In this document: piece by piece, positions 35,345 through 44,102 of the stretch | Numbering within the stretch: position 1 is the first letter of the stretch | Layout of the letters: each line of letters opens with the position of its first letter | Notes under the pieces: generated by a model | Told to the model about the DNA's origin: nothing | What the model saw: the letters and a program-made list of their open reading frames with translations, nothing else | Database searches by the model: none | Program-made: the position numbers and the translations under genes | Assembly (NCBI GenBank): GCA_965203685.1 | Contig: OZ241908.1 | Span: 5,394,001 to 5,458,000, forward strand | Source: VXYL01 sp965203685 | GTDB lineage: Bacteria > Pseudomonadota > Gammaproteobacteria > Pseudomonadales > Azotimanducaceae | Direction of reading: 5' to 3' | DNA: 64,000 bases

Positions 35345-36220
35345 ATGAGTGCCAGAATCCTCGGATGTGGCTTTATGCTCGCCACCCTCCTCGCGGTCAC
35401 ATCCTTCGCCGGGCAGCCGATGCGCATCGATCCGCTCGGCGCGGCCGGCCCACCCGTCCTGTTCATCCCGGGCTTGAACTCGCACGCCGATGTCTGGCGA
35501 CCGTGGGCCGAAGAGCTCGCGGCGGCGGAGCCCGGCCACCGCGTGTTCCTCATCACACCTGCCGGGTTCGCGGGCGTGACGCCCTACAAGCTAGCGGACG
35601 GTTTCCATGCCGGCCTGCTGCCGGGACTTTCGGCACTGCTCGAAGCTGAGGACCTGAGCGATGTCACCGTCATCGGGCACTCGGCGGGCGGCTTGGTGGC
35701 GCTGATGCTCGCGCGGCAAGAACCGGAACGAGTCGGTCGGGTGCTGGTCGTGGATAGTCTGCCGTTCCTCGCCGGTCTCTTCATGCCCGGCACAACGCCG
35801 CAGCAGGCCGTCGATCAGGCCGCGGCCATGGCACAGCAGATGGCCGAATCCACCGAGTCGGCGTACCGGGAGCAACAGGCGATGACGCTGCCCACCTACA
35901 CGAAGACGGCGTCGTTCCTGCCGACGCTCCAAGCCTGGTCCGCCGAGTCCGATCGTGCCACCTCCATCGCCGCGTTCAAGGACACCCTGGGCACGGACTT
36001 CCGCCCGGCGCTACCGGAGATCACCCAGCCGGTCCTGGTGCTCGCCGCGTGGGATGCCGCCATGGGCGTCCCGAAGGATCACATCGAAACGCTCTACACC
36101 ACCCAGTACGGCGGGCTGCCAAACGGTAGCGTGCGCATCGTGGAGAACAGCTTCCACTTCCTGATGATCGATCAGCCAGCGGCGTTCGAGGCGGCCCTAG
36201 CCGAAGTGCTCGACCGGTGA
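35345..36220 (+). CDS. Exported alpha/beta hydrolase
   Basis: This 291-residue alpha/beta hydrolase has an N-terminal signal peptide (about 1-22, LLAVTSFAGQ). The nucleophile is S113 in VIGHSAGGLVAL; the oxyanion region is FIPGLNSHADVW. VLVLAAWDAAMG carries the likely acid residue, and ENSFHFLMIDQP the His. Its fold is that of C-C hydrolases and esterases, but export argues against being the cytoplasmic ring-cleavage hydrolase of the divergent operon. Its stop overlaps the next start (GTGA), so the following membrane protein and regulator are coupled to it. Confidence 0.85.
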   Translation: MSARILGCGFMLATLLAVTSFAGQPMRIDPLGAAGPPVLFIPGLNSHADVWRPWAEELAAAEPGHRVFLITPAGFAGVTPYKLADGFHAGLLPGLSALLEAEDLSDVTVIGHSAGGLVALMLARQEPERVGRVLVVDSLPFLAGLFMPGTTPQQAVDQAAAMAQQMAESTESAYREQQAMTLPTYTKTASFLPTLQAWSAESDRATSIAAFKDTLGTDFRPALPEITQPVLVLAAWDAAMGVPKDHIETLYTTQYGGLPNGSVRIVENSFHFLMIDQPAAFEAALAEVLDR

Positions 36221-36612
36221 AACGGGCGGAGAAGCGCTACCTCAAGCGCACGCTCATCGCGTTCGGCCTTTACGGTGCCGTCATCTACGCCACCGACTCC
36301 CTGCTGGTGAATGGCAACCTATCGCCGGCGGAAGCCACCGCGCTCGCCCTCGCGCCCATGCTGCCGGTGCTGCTGTTCGTCAAGGCCGTGCTGGCGTTCT
36401 ACCGCACCCTCGATGAGTTGCAGCGCAAGGTCGTGGCGGACGCCATCGTCGCCGCCGCATGCGTCGTCGGCTTCAGTAGCTTCGCCTGGGGCTGGCTGGA
36501 GATCCGGATGGCGGTACCCCCGCTTCCCACGATCTGGGTGTTGCCCGCGCTCTTCGCCGTGTTCGGCATGGCGCTGCCGGTGGTTTCGCGCAGGTACAGC
36601 GGTCCGGCATGA
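36217..36612 (+). CDS. Small membrane protein of unknown function
   Basis: This 131-residue protein is mostly membrane: hydrophobic segments at about 12-30, 41-60, 74-93 and 102-122, with a charged loop RTLDELQRK between the second and third. I do not recognise a characterised family. It is started by a GTG overlapping the upstream stop and its own stop overlaps the next start (ATGA). A membrane protein paired with a small Xre regulator is a common arrangement, and the regulator may control this gene or respond to it. Confidence 0.7.
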   Translation: MKRAEKRYLKRTLIAFGLYGAVIYATDSLLVNGNLSPAEATALALAPMLPVLLFVKAVLAFYRTLDELQRKVVADAIVAAACVVGFSSFAWGWLEIRMAVPPLPTIWVLPALFAVFGMALPVVSRRYSGPA

Positions 36613-36857
36613 GAAACCGGCTCAAGGTGCTACGCGCCGAACGCGACTGGTCGCAGGCCGAACTGGCGAAGCGACTGGGCGTCTCGCGGCAAACGGTGAA
36701 CGCCATCGAACGCGGCAAGTACGACCCGTCGCTGCCCCTGGCCTTCAAGTTGGCCCACGTGTTCGAACAGCCCATCGAGTCGATGTTCTACCCGGGCGAG
36801 GATCCGGCGCCGGAACGAAGCCCCGTCGCACAACTACCGGTCCGTATGCCAACGTAG
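36609..36857 (+). CDS. Xre-family helix-turn-helix regulator
   Basis: This is an 82-residue DNA-binding protein. The HTH runs from about residue 4 to 58 (RLKVLRAERDWSQAELAKRL, GVSRQTVNAIERGKYDPSLP), followed by LAFKLAHVFEQPIESMF, the pattern of the small YozG-like Xre regulators. The last 20 residues are Pro-rich. It is the third gene of a coupled trio and likely regulates that operon itself. Confidence 0.88.
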   Translation: MRNRLKVLRAERDWSQAELAKRLGVSRQTVNAIERGKYDPSLPLAFKLAHVFEQPIESMFYPGEDPAPERSPVAQLPVRMPT

Positions 36858-36926
36858 TCGGGATGGAACGGCAAGGGTGTTGTCGACCATACTGGCTCGA
36901 CTCCGACAGAGACTTGGGCGTCAGCG

Positions 36927-38060
36927 ATGGATCTAAAGCGATTGGCGGCAATCGGCGGCGGCAAGACCGGTCGCGCGTCCTCGTGGGACACCACGGGCCG
37001 CAACAACGATGCGTGGAACGTCGAGCCCGGTGAGCGCCGCGTCCTCGCCGACATCCAGGGGCCAGGCACGATCACTCACTTGTGGATGACGCAGCGCAAC
37101 CACTACCGGGAATGCTTGCTGCTCATCACCTGGGACAATGCCGAGAGCCCGAGCGTCGTCTGTCCGCTCGGCGACTTCTTCGGCCTCGGCCACGGCATCG
37201 TGAACTCCTACCAGTCGCTGCTGTTCTCCGCCTCGACGCGCGCCAACAACCATTTCAACCAAGGCTGTGCGCTCAACGCGTACGTGCCGATGCCATTCCG
37301 GGAACGCGCCCTGGTGGAACTCCTCAACGAGAGCGACGAGGTACATCGGCAGTACTTCTATGTCGACTACGAGCAAGGCGACGTCGCCGAGGATGCGGGC
37401 TACCTGCATGCGGAGTTCCGTCGGCAGAACCCGTTCCCCGGTTGGGGTGGCGACATCCGCGTCAACACGCCACCCGCGAACATCGTCAACAAGGAGCGCC
37501 TCGCCTGGGACAACAACTACGTCATCCTGGACACCGCCGGACGCGGCCACTACCTCGGATGCAATCTCTCGGTCACCAACTTCCAGGGCACGTGGTGGGG
37601 CGAGGGCGACGACATGATCTGGGTCGACGGCTACAAGTGGCCGCCGGACCTGCACGGCACCGGCTCCGAGGACTACCTGAACCAAGCCTGGGGCATGCAG
37701 GACAACGCCTTCCTACGCAACGGTTCGTCCATCTACGAGCACAATACGCGGGGCTACCAGACCAGCTACGTGCATCACATCGAGAACCCGGTGCGCTTCG
37801 AGCGCGAGATCAAGGTGACCATCGAGCACGGCCACGGCAACCACTTGGCGAACGAGATGTCGAGCGTGGCGTACTGGTATGCGGATGAACCGGGGGCGGC
37901 GCGCGATTGCCCGCTGGTCGGGCAACGGCTGGCCGTGAAGCGCGACAACGTTACCGGTGATTGGATCCAGAGTCCGGCGGGGACAACCCGTTCGTCGGCG
38001 TTGCGCCGTAGCGACGAAATGCATGCGATTCGCGCAGAACTCGACCCAAGCGAGACTTGA
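36927..38060 (+). CDS. DUF2961 (glycoside hydrolase family 172-type) protein
   Basis: This 377-residue protein matches DUF2961, the family that includes GH172 enzymes acting on difructose dianhydride and D-arabinan. Recognisable blocks are ISSWDTTGRNNDAW-like at 18-31, GPGTITHLWMT, PLGDFFGLGHG, YVDYEQGD, GRGHYLGCNL, the acidic loop WWGEGDDMIWVDG, and GTGSEDYLNQAWG. The acidic GEGD and GSED segments are the likely catalytic carboxylates. No signal peptide is seen, so it may act inside the cell on an imported sugar. Its actual substrate is unknown. Confidence 0.88.
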   Translation: MDLKRLAAIGGGKTGRASSWDTTGRNNDAWNVEPGERRVLADIQGPGTITHLWMTQRNHYRECLLLITWDNAESPSVVCPLGDFFGLGHGIVNSYQSLLFSASTRANNHFNQGCALNAYVPMPFRERALVELLNESDEVHRQYFYVDYEQGDVAEDAGYLHAEFRRQNPFPGWGGDIRVNTPPANIVNKERLAWDNNYVILDTAGRGHYLGCNLSVTNFQGTWWGEGDDMIWVDGYKWPPDLHGTGSEDYLNQAWGMQDNAFLRNGSSIYEHNTRGYQTSYVHHIENPVRFEREIKVTIEHGHGNHLANEMSSVAYWYADEPGAARDCPLVGQRLAVKRDNVTGDWIQSPAGTTRSSALRRSDEMHAIRAELDPSET

Positions 38061-38473
38061 CGCCACCGCGTTGTCGCAACCACGGGCGTTCGGTTCCCTT
38101 TGACGGCAGCCTGGGCGTTCCCGAACGATACGGCCCGGTTCTGGGCCTCGACATTCCGGCCATGCCGGACCAGCGCCCGCTCCCGGTCGAATGGCGCAGC
38201 CGCCTCGGCCTCACCGACGGCTGCGGCTTCGACGTGGACGGCAACCTCTGGGTGACGCTCGTGATGGCGAACAAGGTGGTCGCGATCACCCCGGAGGGGG
38301 AGGTCGTGACCATGCTGGACGACCCGGAAGGGAAGCTGATGCGCAACCCGACGAACGGAAGCTGGGGCGGCGACGGCCTGCGCGACCTCTACATCGGGAG
38401 CATCACCTCGGACTACGTGGTGAAGGCGCCGAGCACGGCGCCCGGGATGGCGCAGGCGTATCAGCGGCCGTGA
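38057..38473 (+). pseudogene. Truncated SMP-30/gluconolactonase-like gene remnant
   Basis: These 138 codons match only the C-terminal half of an SMP-30/gluconolactonase-like six-bladed propeller: TDGCGFDVDGNLWVTLVMAN, KVVAITPEGEVV and LRDLYIGSITSDYVVKA. The full family is about 290 residues, and the N-terminal metal ligands are missing. The frame opens at a TTG overlapping the DUF2961 stop, with no clear ribosome site. It is best read as a 5'-truncated relic rather than a working short protein. Confidence 0.7.
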
Positions 38474-38485
38474 CGCGCCCGGGCG

Positions 38486-38929
38486 TCAGGTGATGTCGAA
38501 GCCCTCCACGCGCGACCGCAGTTCGTCCTTGCTCACTTCCTCGAGCTTCTCGCCCACCATCCAGCGGTAGCCGAACGGATCGAGGAACGTACCCCGACGC
38601 TCCCCGTCCGCCTGCTCGGCCACCTCGTGGAGGACCTCGGCGCCGGCCTCCACCGGGCGGCGGGCGATCTCGTCCGCGTCCGCGACCCGGATGTGCAGCG
38701 CCGCGCTCGAGCCGCCGAGCGACTGCGGGCTCCGCGCGCCGAAATCCGGGAACTCGTCGGAGAGATAGAGCGTGGCGCCCCCGATGCTGATCTCGGAATG
38801 CCCGATCCTGCCTTCGGGGTCCGTGAACCGGGCGCCGGTCTCGACGGCCCCGAACGCTTTCTCGTAGAAGGCGATCGCCGCGGCGCAGTCGTGGGGGGAG
38901 AGATAGGGCGTGAGCTGGACGTCGGTCAC
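38486..38929 (-). CDS. VOC-superfamily protein, PhnB/glyoxalase-like
   Basis: This 148-residue protein has a single vicinal-oxygen-chelate unit pair. The GTG at 38929 is preceded by GGAG; an in-frame ATG at 38968 is an alternative. Features are VQLTPYLSPHDCAAAIAFYE, KAFGAVETGARFTDPEGRIG, HSEISIGGATLYLSDEFPD and FLDPFGYRWMVGEK. These match the PhnB-like subgroup, often annotated as bleomycin-resistance-like or glyoxalase proteins. The true reaction is unknown. Confidence 0.82.
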   Translation of the reverse strand: MTDVQLTPYLSPHDCAAAIAFYEKAFGAVETGARFTDPEGRIGHSEISIGGATLYLSDEFPDFGARSPQSLGGSSAALHIRVADADEIARRPVEAGAEVLHEVAEQADGERRGTFLDPFGYRWMVGEKLEEVSKDELRSRVEGFDIT

Positions 38930-39004
38930 GGTGGACTCCAAATGAACAGACGTGCCCGATGCTCTCACGGCGCCAGGCGGCGACCAACAGGAGGTCAGCC
39001 GCCC

Positions 39005-39955
39005 CTACTCGCCCCAGAGCACCCGAATGCCCCGCGTGTAGGCGACCGGCATCACGGTCAGGTGATCCTCGTCCGGGAAGATCCTGACCGTCAGTTCCAG
39101 CGAGGGATAGCGGCGCACGGCGAGGCGCTCGGCCATCGTCGCCACGGTGGAGACGATCTGCGACGCGGACCAGATCGGATGGGCGGCCTCGGCTTCGCCG
39201 GCGCTGAGAAACACCCTGGCTTTCAGGTCCGCGTTCTTCTCATGCCAGGCCGCTTCCATGTCGAGCCACGGCTGGTAGGCGGCGGGGCTGCTGATGATGT
39301 ACTTGGCGAAGCTCTCCGGCCTGTTGAGCAGGACGTACAGACCGAACTGGCCGCCGCCGGAGTGACCGGCGTAGCCCTGATCGTGCAGGTCCATGCGGTA
39401 CTCCCCGGCCAGCATCGGGCGCAACTGGTTGACCAGGAAGTCGAGAAACCCGGGGGCGCCGCCGATCGCCTCCGCCGGCATCGGGGCGAACGTCGGTCCC
39501 ATCAGCGACTTGTCCGGGATGAAGTCGTAGCTGCGGCGGCGCTGGAACTCCGCCGCGTTGGTGTCGGCCGGTGCGCCCACCGCCACGACGATCAGCTCGG
39601 GCGAAAAGCCGAGCGCATCTCCGGTCAGCGCCCCCTGGATTAGTTCCAGGTTGTTGTCGGTGATCCAGAGTGTCGGATAGGCCCTGTCCGTGTGGTGGTA
39701 GCTGGCCGGCAGGTAGACCCGGACCTCGTGGTCCCACTCCCACCCCTCGGCACGCACCAGGCGCACGGAGTCCACCGTGCCCCGGGTGGGTATCCTGCTG
39801 TCCGGGCTGTACCGAGCCATCACGTCGTCCGGCATGTTGACGGACCGCATCATCTCCGCCAGCTCGTCCGCCTGTTCCTGGGCGATCGCCGTGAGGCTCG
39901 AGAGAGTCAGCCCCAGAACAACGCCCCCCATCACCCGTTGCACGAGCTTGGTCAT
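39005..39955 (-). CDS. Exported esterase, BesA/esterase-D-like alpha/beta hydrolase
   Basis: This 316-residue hydrolase has a signal peptide (about 1-25, LTLSSLTAIAQ). The ATG 39955 has a good ribosome site AGAGGAG. The nucleophile Ser lies in GYAGHSGGGQFGLYV. DHEVRVYLPASYHHTDRAYP and LWITDNNLE are typical of the putative-esterase family containing enterobactin/bacillibactin esterases. A siderophore link is not supported by any neighbour. Upstream, only 30 nt away, is the decayed end of a gamma-glutamyltransferase gene whose promoter may once have served both. Confidence 0.85.
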   Translation of the reverse strand: MTKLVQRVMGGVVLGLTLSSLTAIAQEQADELAEMMRSVNMPDDVMARYSPDSRIPTRGTVDSVRLVRAEGWEWDHEVRVYLPASYHHTDRAYPTLWITDNNLELIQGALTGDALGFSPELIVVAVGAPADTNAAEFQRRRSYDFIPDKSLMGPTFAPMPAEAIGGAPGFLDFLVNQLRPMLAGEYRMDLHDQGYAGHSGGGQFGLYVLLNRPESFAKYIISSPAAYQPWLDMEAAWHEKNADLKARVFLSAGEAEAAHPIWSASQIVSTVATMAERLAVRRYPSLELTVRIFPDEDHLTVMPVAYTRGIRVLWGE

Positions 39956-39985
39956 TTCCGATCTCCTCTGGTTCAAAGCTCCGCC

Positions 39986-40285
39986 TCAGACCGCCAGCGC
40001 CATGGCGTTCCTGCGCGGGTCCCCCCGGGCGTGGGCCGTTCCGTCGGCGTCCAGGAAGATGCCCTCGAACGAGCCGAGTTCCCAGTTCCACGGACTCACC
40101 ACGGCCTAGGCGATCCCGCGCTCCGCCGCGGCGGTGCGCACCTGCTCGTCGAGGTCGACCTCGATGAGCAGCGTCCCTTGCGGGCCGGTGTAGGGAGCGC
40201 CTCCGAACGACGGCCGGTCGACCGATTCGCCGATCGGGATGCCGAAGTCGAGCATGTTCGTCGTGTTGGGCAGGATGTGCCCTAA
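39986..40285 (-). pseudogene. Gamma-glutamyltransferase gene remnant (3' end, internal stop)
   Basis: Read on the minus strand, about 100 codons match the end of gamma-glutamyltranspeptidase: ILPNTTNMLDFGIPIGE, then GPQGTLLIEVDLDEQVRTAA, then VVSPWNWELGSFEGIFLDAD and ARGDPRRNAMALAV. A TAG at 40106-40108 interrupts the frame, and similarity fades upstream of 40285, so the catalytic Thr region is gone. It is a decayed relic. Confidence 0.75.
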
Positions 40286-40390
40286 TGGTTCCTTCCCCCC
40301 TTAGCGGCGGCGCGAACTGTACACAAACAAGAGGACTTCGGTCCAACGGGGGCCGTTGACGCGGTCGGACACCGAGACCTGTTCGTTCGT

Positions 40391-40657
40391 TTGCTCGGGA
40401 CCACATCGGGCAATCTGAGTCGGCTGCACCGTCGCAAAACTCTTGGAAGAGTTCCGTCCGAGGCACTCCTTGACGTGCTGCGCGTCGTGGCACGCGCCGT
40501 TGCAGTGTTCGGTACCTTGGGCCAAGCCGGCCAATGGCTCGCCACGGAAACCGCCGCAATGGGCGGTAAGAGACCGATCGACCTGTGCGACACGTTCGAA
40601 GGACGCGGCTTGGTACGCGACGCCATTCGCAGGATCGACTACGGCGAGTTCCCTTGA
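40391..40657 (+). CDS. Orphan antitoxin, Xre/MbcA/ParS toxin-binding domain (possibly 5'-truncated)
   Basis: From a TTG at 40391 the 88 residues match the C-terminal toxin-binding part of Xre/MbcA/ParS antitoxins: VFGTLGQAGQWLATETAAMG, GKRPIDLCDTFEGRGLVRDA, then IRRIDYGEF. The frame is open further upstream (a plausible HTH extension) but no ATG or GTG is found, and it borders the gamma-glutamyltransferase relic, so the 5' end may be lost. The partner RES/MbcT toxin normally follows directly; nothing like it is present downstream. Confidence 0.65.
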   Translation: MLGTTSGNLSRLHRRKTLGRVPSEALLDVLRVVARAVAVFGTLGQAGQWLATETAAMGGKRPIDLCDTFEGRGLVRDAIRRIDYGEFP

Positions 40658-40694
40658 TACGGCTCTTTCTGGGGGATTTCTCCGGTCTAGGTGA

Positions 40695-42164
40695 CTAGGT
40701 CCCCGATTGCGTTCCCGCCGCCAAGTCCTGCCAAGGGCCCGTGATGGCGAAGGTGATTCCGGGAGTCTGGATGTTGACGAATAGCGTGGCACCGTCCGGC
40801 GAGAACGTGGCGCCCGCCCACTCGGAACCGCGGTAGTCGCCGGGGGCGATCTCGGGTCGACCTGGAACAGGCTCGTCGAGCACGATGTTGTTTTCCCCGA
40901 CTTCGATCGTGCGCCCGTCCGGCCCGAGGGCGAGCAACCGCGCCCCGCGGACAAGTTCACCAGCCGCGTCCTGGATGCCACCGCCATCCTCGCACGCGAG
41001 CACGAGGCCGTTGTCGTGCACCGTGATGTTGTCGGGTGCATCGGCAACCGCTTCGCGCGGCGAGACGTAGAAGGCCCGCAGCACGGACTTCGCGGGTTCG
41101 TACACCCACACGGCCCCGGCGCCCGCCGCCCCTGCAGCCGTGTCCACCCAGTAGATCGAGCCATTGTGGTACCAGGCGCCTTCGCCGCGGGCGAACCGCG
41201 CACCACCCGCCGCTTCGCCCTGCAGGTAGGGGCCCGACTTCCCGGCCGCGACGACGTCGCCCCCGAAGCCCTCGGGTGAGAACCCCTCGGGGTCGCGATC
41301 CGGCTCCGGAACGGGAACCCAATCGACCTCGTGCACGTCTCCGGTCGTCGGGCTGCGTAGGTCCGCGTTCTGCGAGCCGCGAACGCGCAGCATCTCGAGA
41401 CGGCCGCCTTCCTCCAACGCCCCCACCCTCGGTTGTGGATTTCGCGGTAGAAACCGGAAGAAGCCGGAGTACGGGCCGTTGTCTTCGGTGAGATAGACGA
41501 TCCCCGTTGCCGGATCGAGCGCGACCGCCTCGTGCCGAAACAGGCCCATGTCGATGATCGGCCTGCCGCTCGCACCACCGGCCGCAGGCACCTCGAAAAC
41601 GTACCCGTGGTCCTTCCCGCCAACGCGGCTCGTGCGCAGGACGGTCTCCTCGCAAGTCAGCCACGATCCCCAGACCGTCGGCCCTCCCGCGCAGTTGACG
41701 GCCGTGCCGGAGAGCAGCGGGGTGGTGACGGTCGCACCGTTCGGAGCATAGGAGACTCCGGTGACGCCCCCTGAGAAACCGGGAAACCCGTCGGGTGCCC
41801 CGTCCGTGCCGGGCGGAATCTCGAAGTCGTCGTAGACGGGCCCGTCCCCGCCGATCCGCGGTCCGATCGCTTCCTCGTGGTTTCGCACCAGGGTGACGCC
41901 GCCGCCAGGCGTTGCGAAGGCCGCCATTCCGTCATGGCGAGCCGGGGTCGCCACGCCGCCCGCCATGGCGTCTCCGGTCCAAGAGAACGACCGATACGAA
42001 AAGCCCTCCTGGAGGCTCAGGAGCTTTAACCCCGTTGAGGAATCGGCGACAGGGGCGAGGGTGTTCGGTGCAGCCGACTCGCGCGCCCAGAGCGCCCGCA
42101 AGGACGGGAGCGCCGCCATCGCAGTAGCTCCCGCCAGTACTGATCTCCTGCTCACCCCTCCCAT
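40695..42164 (-). CDS. PhoX-like (DUF839) protein with Tat signal
   Basis: This 489-residue protein belongs to the DUF839/PhoX alkaline-phosphatase-like family of Ca/Fe phosphatases. It begins MGGVSRRSVLAGATAMAALP, a twin-arginine signal for export of folded, cofactor-bearing proteins. Blocks include GVTLVRNHEEAIGP, NCAGGPTVWGSWLTCEETVL, RHEAVALDPATGIVYLTEDN, DNITVHDNGLVLACEDGGG and PDGATLFVNIQTPGITFAI. The Cys and Glu of WGSWLTCEE match the PhoX metal-centre segment. It probably releases phosphate from organic esters in the periplasm. No pho regulatory genes are nearby. Confidence 0.88.
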   Translation of the reverse strand: MGGVSRRSVLAGATAMAALPSLRALWARESAAPNTLAPVADSSTGLKLLSLQEGFSYRSFSWTGDAMAGGVATPARHDGMAAFATPGGGVTLVRNHEEAIGPRIGGDGPVYDDFEIPPGTDGAPDGFPGFSGGVTGVSYAPNGATVTTPLLSGTAVNCAGGPTVWGSWLTCEETVLRTSRVGGKDHGYVFEVPAAGGASGRPIIDMGLFRHEAVALDPATGIVYLTEDNGPYSGFFRFLPRNPQPRVGALEEGGRLEMLRVRGSQNADLRSPTTGDVHEVDWVPVPEPDRDPEGFSPEGFGGDVVAAGKSGPYLQGEAAGGARFARGEGAWYHNGSIYWVDTAAGAAGAGAVWVYEPAKSVLRAFYVSPREAVADAPDNITVHDNGLVLACEDGGGIQDAAGELVRGARLLALGPDGRTIEVGENNIVLDEPVPGRPEIAPGDYRGSEWAGATFSPDGATLFVNIQTPGITFAITGPWQDLAAGTQSGT

Positions 42165-42280
42165 GTCGCTCTCCTTTGTCTTGAGCTGGCACCATCTTAG
42201 CAGTCGGTCGCCGCAATGCGCGGGCAGTCCACAGCCGAGTCGGTGCTAGGATGCCGCCGTTTCCAACCGTAGGATCACCA

Positions 42281-43664
42281 ATGGCGACCGTCGCAACGCA
42301 CAACCTTCCGCGCACGCTTCGACCCGAAGGCGATTGGCAGCACGTGTTCGCTTACCATCCCATGGACGTCGAGATCGAGCACGCCGAGGGGGTGTTCATC
42401 TACGACAAGGACGGCAACCGCTACTACGACGTCTCCGGCGGGCCGATGGCCGTGAATCTGCCGCACAACCACCCGAGGATGAAGCAGGCGATCGCCGCGC
42501 AGTTGGAGAGTTACACCTATACGCACCCGTCCGTCGCGGATCCGAAGCGCGCCGAGTTCTGCAAGCTGCTCTCCGAGGTGACTCCAGCGGACTTGGACCA
42601 CACATTCCTCGCCTCAGGCGGCTCCGAGGCGGTAGAGACCGCCATCAAGCTGGCCCGCCAAGCCCAGGTGGCGCTCGGCCACCCCGACAAGCACAAGATC
42701 ATCAGCCATCGGGACGCCTACCACGGCATGACGCTGGCGACACTCGCTGCGTCGCACAACCCCGCCTCGCAAGGCGTGTTTGAGCCGATGCTGCCCAGTT
42801 GGCCGCACATCCGGCAGTACTCGGATTTCGACCGGCCGGAAGGCATGAGCCGGGACGAGTGGGGCGTCGAATGCGCCAAGGCCCTGGAGTTCGCGGTGCA
42901 CTACGCCGGCGCGAAGACAGTCGCGGCCTTCCTGGCCACACCGCACGGCTGCGGCCCGGACTACGCCTGCGTGCCACCGGACAGTTATTGGCGGACGATT
43001 CGGGACATCTGCGATCGCTACGACGTGCTCCTGATCGCCGACGAGGTGGTCACGGGCTTCGGCCGCACGGGCAAGTGGTTCGGCATGGACCACTTCAGCG
43101 TCGATGCCGACATCATGGCGATGGCCAAAGGAATCTCGAGCTGCTACGTGCCGTTCGCAGCGGTATCGGTGTCAAGCCGGATCAACGCGCCGTTCGAACA
43201 AGGCGCGCCCTTCGTACACGGCTACACGTTCGGCGGACATCCGCTGGGCTGTGCGGCAGGCAGCGAGCTGATCCGGGTGATCCAGGACGAGAAGCTGATC
43301 GAGAACTGCAACGCGCAGAGCGAGCGCATCTTCAGCTACCGCGACGAACTGCTCGACCACCCGACGGTCGCCGACGTGCGCGGCTGGGGCTTGATGATGG
43401 CCATCGAGCTAGTCGCGGACGGACAAGGAAACGATGCAGTTCTTCGATCACAGCAAGGGTGCGCAGGAGCTGTTCCAGTCAATCGCGTTGAAGCATGGCC
43501 TCGCGATGTACAGCTCGCTCTACGGGAGTTCCCGGCAGCCGGGGCTGGCCCGGGGCTTGCCGATCTGGATCTCGCCACCGCTGTCGATCAGTTCCAAAGA
43601 AGCGGACGACATGATGCGGCGCCTGCTGGCGATGCTGGCCGAGTGGGAAGGCGCCGTGCTGTAA
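42281..43664 (+). pseudogene. Class III aminotransferase interrupted by a frameshift
   Basis: This is a PLP-dependent omega- or acetylornithine-type aminotransferase. ATG 42281 has AGGA at a good distance. The PLP lysine is K283 in AMAKGIS, with FLASGGSEAVETAIKLARQA, YHGMTLATLA and LIADEVVTGFGRTGKW upstream. After VRGWGLMMAIELVAD the frame is lost: GGAC occurs twice in tandem at 43417-43424. Removing one copy restores VADKETMQFFDHSKGAQ and a normal end at 43664. As written, the first frame ends aberrantly at 43684. It is either a recent mutation, a phase-variable site, or a sequencing or assembly error. Confidence 0.85.
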
Positions 43665-43669
43665 GTGTG

Positions 43670-43788
43670 TTTGGTGATGGCTGACGTGGGTCTCCCCGCA
43701 GGAGCAGGAAGTTTTTCCTTGCGAGCGCCTGCACATGCGACGCCAGGCCGTTGAGACAGTGCCGGAACCTAGGCGTCGTCCGATACAC
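43670..43788 (-). pseudogene. Truncated RelE-like toxin gene remnant
   Basis: From a GTG at 43788, the first 38 codons match the N-terminus of a RelE-like toxin family: VYRTTPRFRHCLNGL, then VQALARKNFLLLRGDPRQPS. The match then stops and the frame continues as unrelated sequence into the aminotransferase end. The catalytic C-terminal half is missing, so it is inactive. It begins 1 nt after the stop of the small antitoxin-like gene upstream. Confidence 0.65.
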
Positions 43789-43789
43789 G

Positions 43790-43990
43790 CTACAGGTCGA
43801 GGAGCCGGCCCTCCCGCGCAGCGATCCTGGCCTCCTCGGCCAGAAAGTCGAGCCCGCCGGACTTGGCGTCCTCCTCGAGTTCGCGATCCCAAGCTTCCCA
43901 GTCGCGCTCGGCGAACCATCGGCGCAGCGCCTTGTAGTCGGCTGGTCCGAGCGACACGATCTCGGATTGGATTTCCCTCAACGTCGTCAT
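43790..43990 (-). CDS. Small antitoxin-like protein beside a truncated toxin
   Basis: This is a 66-residue acidic, helical protein from ATG 43990 (MTTLREIQSEIVSLGPADYK). The block ALRRWFAERDWEAWDRELEE, then SGGLDFLAEEA is that of small antitoxins commonly found just upstream of RelE-like toxins. An in-frame ATG at 44035 is possible. The toxin gene that follows is truncated, so this antitoxin now has no local partner. Confidence 0.75.
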   Translation of the reverse strand: MTTLREIQSEIVSLGPADYKALRRWFAERDWEAWDRELEEDAKSGGLDFLAEEARIAAREGRLLDL

Positions 43991-44102
43991 GGAACCCGTA
44001 CCGTCGATGCCCGCGGAGAGAACAGTGTAGGGCATGAAGTCAGACGCCGCGTGATCGGATGATGCTCGAGAGGGTTTTCGCCCGAGTGGCGCTGTGTAAC
44101 GC

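Noticed and set aside
43434..43664. A separate 76-residue gene after the aminotransferase
   Set aside because: It is the true C-terminal end of the aminotransferase in a shifted frame, not an independent gene.
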